From NCBI GenBank assembly GCA_016783565.1, contig JADHWI010000007.1:1-64000 (forward strand): a DNA stretch of 64,000 nucleotides, in the 5' to 3' direction. A program made the position numbers and the translations under genes. The stretch comes from Kiritimatiellia bacterium (GTDB lineage: Bacteria > Verrucomicrobiota > Kiritimatiellia > UBA8416 > JADHWI01). Under the pieces are notes generated by a model. It searched no databases. It worked only from the letters and a program-made list of their open reading frames with translations, and had not been told where the DNA came from. Below, piece by piece: positions 1 through 7,771 of this stretch. Position 1 is the stretch's first letter. Each line of letters starts with the position of its first letter.

Positions 1-131
1 CGAGAACGGTTGACGATGGCAAAGCTCTCTCCTCGTTTCCCGCTATCGTCGCCGCTATCGTCGGCCGGGCACCCGGCGCTGCCACCGGAGAGAATCAGGC
101 AGGCCCCCACGAAAAGCCCCGCAGAAGTGAA

Positions 132-178
132 ATGCGCCCGGCGCTCATTCTGTTCTCATTTTAACCTGGCTACGCTGA
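132..178. repeat. Dispersed repeat, copy A
   Basis: The segment shares an interrupted match with 7634-7680: the blocks GCGCTCATT, CTGTTCTCAT and CTGGC followed by ACGC occur in the same order, with a few small indels. The two copies are in the same orientation and bracket the 0.6-7.6 kb secreted-protein block. It may be a remnant of a mobile or REP-like element; its nature is not established. Confidence 0.5.
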
Positions 179-259
179 CGGACACCCGCCCCACCCCACT
201 CTGCGATCCAGAGCAGGAAGCACCCGCGCCGTGATTGGATATTGAGATTTTGTGGCTCT

Positions 260-295
260 TGGCTAGCCATGTGGCTAGCCATGTGGCTAGCCATT
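260..295. repeat. Triple 12-bp tandem palindrome
   Basis: Three tandem units of a 12-bp sequence each contain the perfect 10-bp palindrome TGGCTAGCCA (260-269, 272-281, 284-293), so the dyads are spaced 12 bp centre to centre. Such spacing places copies about one helical turn apart, as in protein-binding arrays. No gene starts immediately next to it, so the role is unknown. Confidence 0.7.
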
Positions 296-360
296 TGCAC
301 AAAAATTCGAAAGGATGATTGTGCAACTTACGCAGGGACTAGGTCTTGCGGTTAGGAAAA

Positions 361-410
361 AGGGCCTCTCGCCAGCCTGCTCCCGAAACGCGAGGGCTGG
401 CAGGCGGAGG
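361..410. repeat. Hairpin repeat, divergent copy 1
   Basis: CCAGCC pairs with GGCTGG around the shared CCTGCTCCC...GAGGGC core. The core matches the longer hairpin elements at 16639 and 30892. It lies beyond the 3' end of the minus-strand operon that ends at 577. Confidence 0.5.
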
Positions 411-576
411 TCTCGATTTCTGTCCGGATGATCTCCTCATTATCGGTAATGCTCCAAACAACCAGTAGAGCGTCGTGAATCACCGGAAATCGGAATATTA
501 TCCACTGCCTCTCAGTGGCACGATCGGCGGTATGCTGCTCCATGTCCGGTAACCCCGCAGACGGGTCGTGTCTGCC

Positions 577-1476
577 TTAGGGCTTCGTAATTTCAACGTT
601 GTAGAAGCGGGTATCGTCGGTGGCGAGCAGATCGGTAACAGTTCGCACAGTCGACGCATCACTGATGCTGAAACTGGCGAGCGGACCCCAACCCGCGGTG
701 ATGAGATTGGTCGTGTAGCGCACGGTATAGGTTCGATCACCATAGCGCGGGCTGAAGATGATGTTCTTCTGGTCGGCACCGCCCGGCTCGATGGCCAGTA
801 GGAAGCGCGACGTATAATCGGTAGGGATAAGACCGGCCACAAATTCGAACCTGTTGTTCTGCATGTCGTGGTCGGGATCGAGCAGCGGCCCGGCATCGGG
901 ATTATCCAGACCGAAGTACAGATATTGCCAGTCGTCGTCGAGGCCGTCGCTGGCATAGCTCCCATAGTCGTCGGAGTTCACGTTCAGCACAAAGAGCCCG
1001 ATCTGATTGGTGATTCCCTTGTAAATGCCCTGTGCCGCCGCTGCGGTGTCTTCATATACGATTTCGGCCGTTCCTTCCCCGTTGGCATCGATGGAAGCGA
1101 GCGGGCCGCCGGCCACGCTCCAGTTGACCGACGCAGAGGCAACGGCCAGCGTGGTATCGTCATCGAGCAACTGCGCAGCGCTCAACTGCGTGGTTGCACC
1201 TTCAGTCACATTTGTAGGCGTAGCTGCGAGCTGCAGGCCGGTCACCTCGTAGAGCTGGCCGATGTAGCCGGCCTTGGCAATTTCGGCGGGGGCGTCAACG
1301 GCCGAGATTCCGGAGATGCCACCAAGGCTTCCGTGACTCGTATAATTCGCGCTGGTGCCCATGCCCCCTCCAGCGTCGACACTGTCGGCGGGTACGGCAT
1401 AATTTGAACTGCTGCCTGCCGCGGCATACAATGTGCAGGCAAGCCCCATACCCAGAATAAGAATTGTTCTCTTCAT
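577..1476 (-). CDS. Secreted protein with Ca-binding-like repeat and FYRx-type C-terminus
   Basis: A 299-residue exported protein. Residues 1-20 form a signal peptide (MKRT, then a hydrophobic stretch ending in Ala residues). A middle part is rich in Thr/Ala/Asp and looks like a beta-sandwich or Ig-like region. Around residue 180 the DGLDDDWQYLYFG segment followed by DPDHDMQNNRFEF resembles the thrombospondin-3/EF-hand-like motif seen in several other exported proteins here. The C-terminus (YTVRYTTNL ... RFYNVEITKP) matches the end module of the proteins at 15863, 17046 and 48105. Its start overlaps the stop of the upstream PPIase-like gene by 4 bp, so the two are translationally coupled. It is the last gene of a three-gene operon. 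No enzymatic function can be assigned. Confidence 0.75.
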   Translation of the reverse strand: MKRTILILGMGLACTLYAAAGSSSNYAVPADSVDAGGGMGTSANYTSHGSLGGISGISAVDAPAEIAKAGYIGQLYEVTGLQLAATPTNVTEGATTQLSAAQLLDDDTTLAVASASVNWSVAGGPLASIDANGEGTAEIVYEDTAAAAQGIYKGITNQIGLFVLNVNSDDYGSYASDGLDDDWQYLYFGLDNPDAGPLLDPDHDMQNNRFEFVAGLIPTDYTSRFLLAIEPGGADQKNIIFSPRYGDRTYTVRYTTNLITAGWGPLASFSISDASTVRTVTDLLATDDTRFYNVEITKP

Positions 1477-2342
1477 GGTTGAATCTCCTGTTGTTCAAGC
1501 CACGTTTCATAACTCTGTTTTGGAATGGAAATCAATGACGCGCCGAGGCGTTCTGTACTGATATCCTCTGTCACAAAAACCAGGAATCCCGTCGGCATTT
1601 CGATGACCGCGCTGACGTCGCCCTTCTTCCGCAACTGCGCCCGCAAGACCTTCTGCAACTCGGGATTGAGGTCCTCGAAATAGATGTTCTGTTCCTTCTC
1701 ACCGACGGGCGTGGAAAGCGGCTGAGCAACCTGGACCGTGGCCTCAACCGAGTAGAGATTGCTCCGGGCTTTGCCCTGGGTTTGCCGCGGCTGCGCCGTG
1801 TTGACCGCCCTGGCGTCAGCAGGCCTTGGCGTCATCTCCCAAGTCACCTCATGCATGTTCCCCGGGGTTCCTCCGTCCAACAACTTTTGCCGAGCTTGCT
1901 CAGCCTGCTTGCGTTGGGCGGCGTGCAGTTCGTCGTCGTTATTGAAGCGATAACGCAATTCGCGTTCGACCACGATGGGTCGTGCCATGCACCGCGCGAA
2001 CCGCGCTGGATTATTGCCCAGTGCCGCCTTGATTTCAGTCAGGATTTCCGGCGCCCGGGTGGTCGTGTTGATCCGCTTTACTTCGGCTTCGACTATTTTA
2101 TCGGTAATCGCCAGCCCGTAACGTTGGCGCAAGATAGCCTCCTTCCTGAAGGCCAGGCGCACGTTCTTCTCAATCAACGACGCAGGCATAACCTCCTCGA
2201 ACGACTGCTTCGTACCGATGCGGTGTTTATGATAGATACGCTCGATCGCAGCCTGATCCGCGCAGCAGTCTGCAATGGACGGCGAGTCAGCGGAACATAC
2301 CGCCGTCCATGCAAACAACAGAACAATCAGCGTTGGGCGCAT
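1473..2342 (-). CDS. SurA/PpiC-like periplasmic protein (putative peptidyl-prolyl isomerase)
   Basis: A 289-residue protein with a signal peptide (MRPTLIVLLFAWTAVCSA). Residues 25-150 are helical and charged like the SurA/PpiC N-terminal chaperone region, ending in an Ala/Gln/Lys-rich helix (about 140-155). The following residues 155-265 would correspond to a parvulin domain: GDVSAVIEMPTGFLVFVTED is typical of the last strands of that fold. The parvulin core is poorly recognisable, so it may be a chaperone without isomerase activity. It lies between the kelch protein and the small secreted protein and probably helps fold or export one of them (inference). Confidence 0.55.
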   Translation of the reverse strand: MRPTLIVLLFAWTAVCSADSPSIADCCADQAAIERIYHKHRIGTKQSFEEVMPASLIEKNVRLAFRKEAILRQRYGLAITDKIVEAEVKRINTTTRAPEILTEIKAALGNNPARFARCMARPIVVERELRYRFNNDDELHAAQRKQAEQARQKLLDGGTPGNMHEVTWEMTPRPADARAVNTAQPRQTQGKARSNLYSVEATVQVAQPLSTPVGEKEQNIYFEDLNPELQKVLRAQLRKKGDVSAVIEMPTGFLVFVTEDISTERLGASLISIPKQSYETWLEQQEIQP

Positions 2343-2361
2343 CCGTTAGCTTCTCCTTTAA

Positions 2362-4758
2362 TCAGGGCCACTGGTAGAGAAACATGGTTTTCCCTGGCGT
2401 GTAGGACCAGGTGTCGTTCTGGTAGCCGGTATTGAGCCCGCCCCAGATGATCATTTCGCTACCGGTCCAGACCGCGGTGTGTTGACCCCGCGCGGTGGGT
2501 GCGGCGGTGGATGTCGTGGGGGTCCAGCTGTCTGCAACGGGGTTATAGCAAGCACCGGTGTCTAAATAGCCGCCATTATATCCGCCCCAGATGATCATTT
2601 CGCTACCGGTCCAGACCGCCGTGTGTTTATTGCGCGCGGTGGGCGCACCCGTGGTGGTGACCGCCATCCAGCTGTTGGCGACAGGGTTATAGCGGCCGCC
2701 GTCATCTAAAAAGCTGCCGTCGTATCCACCCCAGACAATCATCTCGCTGCCCGTCCACAGCGCCGTGTGGTAAGTTCGCGCAATAGGCGTGCCGGTGGTG
2801 GTGACCGCCGTCCAGCTGTCGACTAAGGGGTTGTAGCGGCCGCCGTCGTTAAAATAGCCGCCATTAGATCCGCCCCAGATAATCATTTCGCTGCCCGACC
2901 ACACTGCTGTGTGAAAATAGCGCGCGTCGGGCGCACCGGTGGTGGTGACCGCCGTCCAGCTGTCCGTGGCGGGATTGTAACGGCCACCGTCATCAAAAAA
3001 ATGCGTCTGCTGCACACCACCCCAGACTATCATTTCATTTCCCGACCACACTGCTGTGTGATAATTGCGAGAGCTAGGTGCGCCAGTGGTGGTGACCGCC
3101 GTCCAGCTGTCCGCATTGGGGTTATAGCGTCCGCCATCGTTGTAGTAGCCATAGATCTCACCGTTCCAGCCCTCGCCGCCCCAGATAATCATTTCACTGC
3201 CTGTCCACAACGCCGTGTGTGTGTATCGTGCATCGGGTGCACCGGTGGTGGTGACCGCCGTCCAGCTGTCCGCGACAGGGTCATAACGGCCGCCATCGTT
3301 AAAGGTGGATCCACTGCCGCTTCCACCGCCCCAGATAATCATCTCGCTGCCCGTCCACACCGCTGTGTGTACTTCGCGCGCGTCGGGTGCGCCGGTGGTG
3401 GCGACCGCCGTCCAGCTGTCCGCGATGGGGTCATAGCGGCCGCCATCGTCAAAAGCACCATCGTATCCGTCTCCGCCCCATACGATCATCTCGCTGCCCG
3501 ACCACACTGCTGTGTGAAAATAGCGCGCGATGGGCGCATTGTTGGTGGTAACCGCTGTCCAACTGTTGTTGGCGGGATTATAGCGTCCGCCGTCATTCAA
3601 ACGGCTCGCGTACTTTCCGCCCCAGATAATCATCTCGCTTCCCGTCCATATGGCCGTGTGGTAATTGCGGGCACCGGGCGCACCGATGGTGCTTACCGCC
3701 GTCCAGTTGTTAGCGGCGGGGTTGTAGCGAGCGCCGTCGTCAAAATAGTAGCCTGGGTTGGCGACTCCGCCCCAGATAATCATTTCACTGCCCGTCCACA
3801 CCGCCTTATGAGAGTAGCGCGCATCGGGTGCCGTGCCATTGATCCGCTCCTGCCAACTGTCCGCCGTAATGGTTGTGCCGATCCGAACATACCCCGCACC
3901 AACCAGGGCCGCATTTTCCGTGGCGGACAGGACGAGTGCTCCACTGGCATTCCCGCCCAATCCGGCGCTGTTTAGATTTGCTGCGGCCGCGCCGTAGGCG
4001 AGTTGATCCTGACCTACCGCCCCATTCGCCAGTTTGGACGAGGTGATGGCACCATCGGGGACCGTCTGGGCCTTGCCCGCCATCATGGCGTACCCCACTG
4101 CGGCGATGCGCTGGTCTGGCGTGAGCAGTTGCGAGCCGTTCACCCCGTCGTTGAACCAGACGCGCAGGTACACCTCGCCATTGGCGAAGACCGAAGCCGG
4201 CACCACGGTCATGTTGGCCAGGCTGGCGTCGCCAAGCAGTACGGAGTAAAGACCTTTAGAAACATTAAGAGATACCGCAACGGTTGGCTCACTCCCGTCA
4301 ATACTGCTCCCGTCGTTACTCCAATAGGTGGCATAGGATAGGCTCGGTGGCGGCGTGTCAATAATGACATCAGGTGGCGATGTGTAACCCGTCCCCGCAT
4401 TGTCCATAACTATACTGGTTACCACACCACCGGATATCACCGCATGGGCGCTGGCACCCGAACCACCGCCACCTGTGAAGCTTACCGCAGGCGCCACCGC
4501 ATACCCAGCGCCACCATCATCAACCGTGACACTGGTGACGAAGGGACCCGTCAGAACGGCGGTTCCACTCGCCTGACGTGTAAAATCCTGCCCGGCGTCA
4601 ACCAGGGCAAACTTAAACTGACCGGTGCCACCGAAATTGACCCCACCGACTGCTACCCGACCCTGGTAGTTAATGAGCTGAGGCACATCGGCTAAGGCTG
4701 TTGGGCAGAGAAGCATTAAACAGGATAGGCATTGAGCAATACGGGAAAATACATTCAT
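2362..4758 (-). CDS. Secreted kelch-repeat protein
   Basis: A 798-residue protein with a signal peptide (residues 1-23, ending ALADV). Residues 25-280 resemble the N-terminal part of PVC tail-fibre-like surface proteins (INYQGRV near the start, DGAITSSKLANGAVG near residue 235). From about residue 310 to the end there are ten kelch-type repeats of about 49 residues, each with a HTAVW(T/S)GSEMI(I/V)WGG core, then DGGRYNP and SWTAVTTTGAP. The repeats would form one or more beta-propellers. A GGAG-type ribosome binding site lies 5' of the ATG at 4758. A sigma-70-like promoter is upstream. It heads the operon that continues with the PpiC-like and small secreted proteins. Probably a surface or matrix protein with a binding role. 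Confidence 0.85.
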   Translation of the reverse strand: MNVFSRIAQCLSCLMLLCPTALADVPQLINYQGRVAVGGVNFGGTGQFKFALVDAGQDFTRQASGTAVLTGPFVTSVTVDDGGAGYAVAPAVSFTGGGGSGASAHAVISGGVVTSIVMDNAGTGYTSPPDVIIDTPPPSLSYATYWSNDGSSIDGSEPTVAVSLNVSKGLYSVLLGDASLANMTVVPASVFANGEVYLRVWFNDGVNGSQLLTPDQRIAAVGYAMMAGKAQTVPDGAITSSKLANGAVGQDQLAYGAAAANLNSAGLGGNASGALVLSATENAALVGAGYVRIGTTITADSWQERINGTAPDARYSHKAVWTGSEMIIWGGVANPGYYFDDGARYNPAANNWTAVSTIGAPGARNYHTAIWTGSEMIIWGGKYASRLNDGGRYNPANNSWTAVTTNNAPIARYFHTAVWSGSEMIVWGGDGYDGAFDDGGRYDPIADSWTAVATTGAPDAREVHTAVWTGSEMIIWGGGSGSGSTFNDGGRYDPVADSWTAVTTTGAPDARYTHTALWTGSEMIIWGGEGWNGEIYGYYNDGGRYNPNADSWTAVTTTGAPSSRNYHTAVWSGNEMIVWGGVQQTHFFDDGGRYNPATDSWTAVTTTGAPDARYFHTAVWSGSEMIIWGGSNGGYFNDGGRYNPLVDSWTAVTTTGTPIARTYHTALWTGSEMIVWGGYDGSFLDDGGRYNPVANSWMAVTTTGAPTARNKHTAVWTGSEMIIWGGYNGGYLDTGACYNPVADSWTPTTSTAAPTARGQHTAVWTGSEMIIWGGLNTGYQNDTWSYTPGKTMFLYQWP
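2440..3830 (-). repeat. Ten kelch-coding tandem repeats (about 147 bp each)
   Basis: The kelch repeats are also visible in the DNA: near-identical blocks coding for SGSEMIIWGG and DSWTAVTTTGAP recur about every 140-160 bp. The unit is long, translated and unspaced, so this is not a CRISPR array. Confidence 0.8.
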
Positions 4759-4791
4759 GGTAGTCTCCTTAGTTTAGCCACTAACGTGTCC

Positions 4792-4820
4792 ACATTAATG
4801 GTTGACATGACCGTAGTCAA
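4792..4820 (-). promoter_or_regulatory. Putative sigma-70 promoter of the kelch operon
   Basis: Read on the minus strand: TTGACT (4820-4815), 17-bp spacer, TAATGT (4797-4792), followed by an AAGGAG ribosome binding site and the ATG at 4758. The inverted repeat GTTGAC/GTCAAC (4801-4821) covers the -35 box and could be an operator. Confidence 0.55.
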
Positions 4821-5013
4821 CGTTCTTCGTGAAAAGTGTAACGGGCAATTCGAGTGAGAAAGTGAGAGCGGAATCAACTTGCTCAGGAAGGTTGATAGCG
4901 TTAGTCTCAAAGCAATGAAAGGGAGGCGTGTCCGGCGGATAGTTGATCACCGAACAATTCCCGCCCTGACCGAGGCGCACCTGAGCGAGGCGAAGAAACA
5001 GGAATCACGATAA

Positions 5014-5042
5014 TTGCCTAAAGCGGAATCTGCGGGTAACAT
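5014..5042 (+). promoter_or_regulatory. Putative sigma-70 promoter of the cytochrome gene
   Basis: TTGCCT (5014-5019), 17-bp spacer, TAACAT (5037-5042). It sits just upstream of GGGAG (5053-5057) and the ATG at 5062. It supports a translation start at 5062 rather than at the upstream in-frame TTG at 5014. Confidence 0.4.
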
Positions 5043-5061
5043 CCTATCCGTAGGGAGTACA

Positions 5062-7578
5062 ATGACGTTGTCGGCCTTACGTTCACACCGGAATCCGTTC
5101 GCTTGCATGGGTGTCTGTCTCGCTGTGGCCGCCAGCAGCATCGCCTGGACACCAAAACCCGTGGAGGACGATCCGCTGGCAAGGATGCCCGGCACGCAAC
5201 CCGGCCAGGTGCAGGACCTGGAATCGGACAAGCAATGTCTGAGCTGTCATGGCGGTTTTGAGATGGACCACTGGAAAGGCTCGATGATGGCGCAGGCGGG
5301 ACGCGACCCGCTGTTCTGGGCCGGCCTGACCGTGGCGGCACAAGATGCGATCTGGGCGCTGGGCACCCCGAATGCCGCCGACATCTGCGTCAAGTGTCAC
5401 TTTCCCCAAGGCTGGCTGGACGGGAGGTCTGATCCCGTGAACGCGGCCCTGATGCGTGGCGAAGATTTCGAGGGGGTGACCTGCAAAATCTGCCACTACA
5501 TGTACGACCCGTTCTTCAAGGCCACCTACGATGGCACGCGTGAGGGCAGTGATTGGACCAACTATTGGGACGAGACCAACACGAGTGATGCCCCATCTCA
5601 GGATGCAGCAGATGCCGCCTATGCGGCGGATGCGGCCGCGGCCGCCACAATCGAACTGTTCAACGACAACGATTTCTTCAGCAACAACGCACCGCTCAGC
5701 GCGGCGTACACGGAGAACGGAGGAGGCCAGTTCTTCGTTGCAACGGACAACCTGGCGACCGGGGACAGGGACGTTAAGCGCGGCCCTTTTGCCGACGCCA
5801 ACGCAAAGCACAAAATGCTCTACAGCCGCCATCATAAGAGCAAATTCATATGCGGAGCGTGCCACGACATCTCCAATCCGGCCTTGGCCAACCTGGCCTA
5901 CACCAACACAGTCCCGGATGATGGGATCACCATCCTGCCGTCTGAAAGCCTGCCCGCGTACAGCTACTTCCATGTCGAACGCACCTTCTCTGAATTTATG
6001 CTCTCCGGATTCGGCGCGCAGGGAGGTGTGGCCGGGACCGGCCCCTACAGCCCGGACCGGTTCAAGACATCCCACGCCGGGAACAAAATTGCCACGTGCC
6101 AGGACTGCCATTTTAGAGATCTATCGGGACAGAAGGCAGGCAACTCCGGTGTGATCCGTCCCGGTGACTCGACGGAACACCCGCTCAGCGGCGTGCCGGA
6201 ACATCGGATGATCGGCGGGAATATTTGGGTGCCCTGGATTCTTGCCAGCATAGATCTGAACTCGCCCAACTATGACGCGACCAACGCCGCACTGCTGACG
6301 CAGGGACCTGAAGTTCTGACACTTGATTTCACGCAGGGCGAAGCGCTTGATCCTTTCATGCTTCTTGAGACCTGCGAGCTGGCCCACGAGATGCTGCAGT
6401 CCTCAATCTCCATGACCAACGCGGTGTACGATCTGGACAGCAACGTCTTCAGTTTGCGATTGCAGAATCACACCGCCCACAAGCTCATCTCCGGCTACCC
6501 GGAAGGGCGTCGCATGTTCCTCAACGTCAAGGCTTATGCGGGCGACCAGCTTATCTATGAGGTGAACCCGTACGATGACTCCGCGGGTACTCTGAAAGGG
6601 CTGTCACATTCGCAGAGCAGTCCCGCCCTCGGCGTGGGGGAAGCGTACCAGGACGAACTGGTGTACGAGGTCCACCAGTCGAGCTCGATCCTGAAGGTGA
6701 ACGAAACTTTCCACATGGCAATGGCAACAGCGCGCTACAAGGACAACCGCATTCTGCCGCGTGGGTTCCGGGTGGAAGATGCGGCCGCACGTCTCTGCGA
6801 GCCGGTCTGGCACGGTGTATCCGACACCAACTTCCATACGGCATCCAACTACTTCACGGCGGCGGAATACGCTGGCGGCCACGATGACATTTCCATCAAG
6901 CTTCCGGCAGGCACCGAGAAGGTACAGGCCGGCCTGTATTACCAGACGACCAGCCGCGAATTCATTGAGTTCCTGCGGGACGAAATCAACGGGACCGGCG
7001 GCACGCTGACAGGAATCGGCGCAGGCGGCGACCCGCCGTACATCGCCCAGACAGACGAGTTCTTCAGTGGCCTTGCAGCCTGGGGTGATACGATCTGGCA
7101 GCTCTGGGTGCACAACAAGGACGTACCCGGTGCAGCCCCAGTTCTCATGACCAACACATACGTCCAGCTTGACGTGTCCGACGAGGACGGCGACGGGATG
7201 CCGGGATACTGGGAGTCGCAGCATTTCGGCGGCCCGACCAACGCCGTGGCGGGAATCGATACGGACGGCGATGGTCGAAACGACGAAGAGGAGTACGTTT
7301 CCCTGACCGACCCGAAGGACGGCAGTTCCGTCTTCCTCATCGAACGGGCGGATGCCGGTGGATTATCGTCGACGGTTGTGAATGTGGCATTCACGTCCTT
7401 CTTTGCCAGGGCATACAGTCTGCGCCGGACGGATGTGCTCCCCGGTAGCAACGTTTGGCGCGAGGTCTCGCCCGAGACGCGGGGCATTGACGATCTTCTG
7501 ATCTTAACGCACACGAATGAGCCCAGTGCGCGGCAGGGCATGTACCGGGTGAACGTTGAGCTCCCGGGCTCCCCGTAG
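5062..7578 (+). CDS. Secreted five-haem c-type cytochrome
   Basis: An 838-residue exported protein; I chose the ATG at 5062, which has a GGGAG site and a promoter just upstream. Residues 12-28 are a signal sequence. Five CXXCH haem-binding motifs begin at residues 59, 109, 141, 264 and 346 (CLSCH, CVKCH, CKICH, CGACH, CQDCH), placing all haems in the N-terminal half. The C-terminal half has no haem motif; near residue 710 DEDGDGMPGYWE and DTDGDGRNDEEEY are Ca-binding-like repeats, followed by a C-terminal module ending MYRVNVELPG. Likely a periplasmic or surface electron-transfer protein. The electron partner is not evident, although an Rnf complex lies 3 kb downstream. It stands alone as a transcription unit. 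Confidence 0.85.
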   Translation: MTLSALRSHRNPFACMGVCLAVAASSIAWTPKPVEDDPLARMPGTQPGQVQDLESDKQCLSCHGGFEMDHWKGSMMAQAGRDPLFWAGLTVAAQDAIWALGTPNAADICVKCHFPQGWLDGRSDPVNAALMRGEDFEGVTCKICHYMYDPFFKATYDGTREGSDWTNYWDETNTSDAPSQDAADAAYAADAAAAATIELFNDNDFFSNNAPLSAAYTENGGGQFFVATDNLATGDRDVKRGPFADANAKHKMLYSRHHKSKFICGACHDISNPALANLAYTNTVPDDGITILPSESLPAYSYFHVERTFSEFMLSGFGAQGGVAGTGPYSPDRFKTSHAGNKIATCQDCHFRDLSGQKAGNSGVIRPGDSTEHPLSGVPEHRMIGGNIWVPWILASIDLNSPNYDATNAALLTQGPEVLTLDFTQGEALDPFMLLETCELAHEMLQSSISMTNAVYDLDSNVFSLRLQNHTAHKLISGYPEGRRMFLNVKAYAGDQLIYEVNPYDDSAGTLKGLSHSQSSPALGVGEAYQDELVYEVHQSSSILKVNETFHMAMATARYKDNRILPRGFRVEDAAARLCEPVWHGVSDTNFHTASNYFTAAEYAGGHDDISIKLPAGTEKVQAGLYYQTTSREFIEFLRDEINGTGGTLTGIGAGGDPPYIAQTDEFFSGLAAWGDTIWQLWVHNKDVPGAAPVLMTNTYVQLDVSDEDGDGMPGYWESQHFGGPTNAVAGIDTDGDGRNDEEEYVSLTDPKDGSSVFLIERADAGGLSSTVVNVAFTSFFARAYSLRRTDVLPGSNVWREVSPETRGIDDLLILTHTNEPSARQGMYRVNVELPGSP

Positions 7579-7633
7579 GCAGAACTGCCACGGCTGCGCA
7601 ACCCGGCGAGCGCAGAAAAGGGACAGACCTTTT

Positions 7634-7680
7634 ATGCGGCGCTCATTTCTTCTGTTCTCATCTTGATCTGGCGACGCCGG
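7634..7680. repeat. Dispersed repeat, copy B
   Basis: Second copy of the repeat at 132-178, in the same orientation. It is preceded at about 7618 by AGGGACAGACCTTTT, a sequence of the kind seen in intergenic REP-like elements. Its minus strand vaguely resembles a tRNA 5' half, but no full cloverleaf is present. Confidence 0.45.
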
Positions 7681-7771
7681 CATTTACCACTACACCACTG
7701 TCGCACGGCACAACAGGTATGCCCCCTCTTTCTTTTTGTTCACTGGGACCTTTTCGGATAAGCTGCCCGGA

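Larger units (their letters stand above)
1..576. other. Gene-poor intergenic region with short repeats
   Basis: I see no convincing gene here. The open frames (for example 10-234 plus, 352-543 minus) have no ribosome binding site and no family resemblance. The stretch holds a dispersed repeat copy at about 132-178, three spaced palindromes at 260-293, and a hairpin at about 361-410 resembling the elements near 16.6 kb and 30.9 kb. The secreted-protein operon on the minus strand ends at 577. Confidence 0.6.
4759..5061. other. Divergent promoter region between kelch operon and cytochrome
   Basis: No gene is seen. The segment carries a minus-strand promoter for the kelch operon (4792-4820), a plus-strand promoter for the cytochrome (5014-5042), and the inverted repeat GTTGAC-N9-GTCAAC at 4801-4821, which overlaps the minus -35 box. 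Confidence 0.6.

Noticed and set aside
10..234. A plus-strand 74-residue gene
   Set aside because: No ribosome binding site, no family and it includes the repeat copy at 132-178.
2440..3830. A CRISPR array
   Set aside because: The repeat units are long coding sequence without spacers, and translate as kelch motifs.
2911..3975. A 354-residue open frame opposite the kelch gene
   Set aside because: It is the reverse frame of a repetitive gene, with repeated low-complexity peptide and no ribosome binding site.
5083..6111. A 342-residue open frame opposite the cytochrome gene
   Set aside because: It is the reverse strand of a GC-rich gene with five haem motifs in the plus frame.
7671..7710. A tRNA gene on the minus strand (GTGGTGTAGTGGTAAATGCC)
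   Set aside because: Only a D-arm-like stretch is seen; no anticodon stem, T-loop (GGTTCGA-type) or acceptor stem can be folded.
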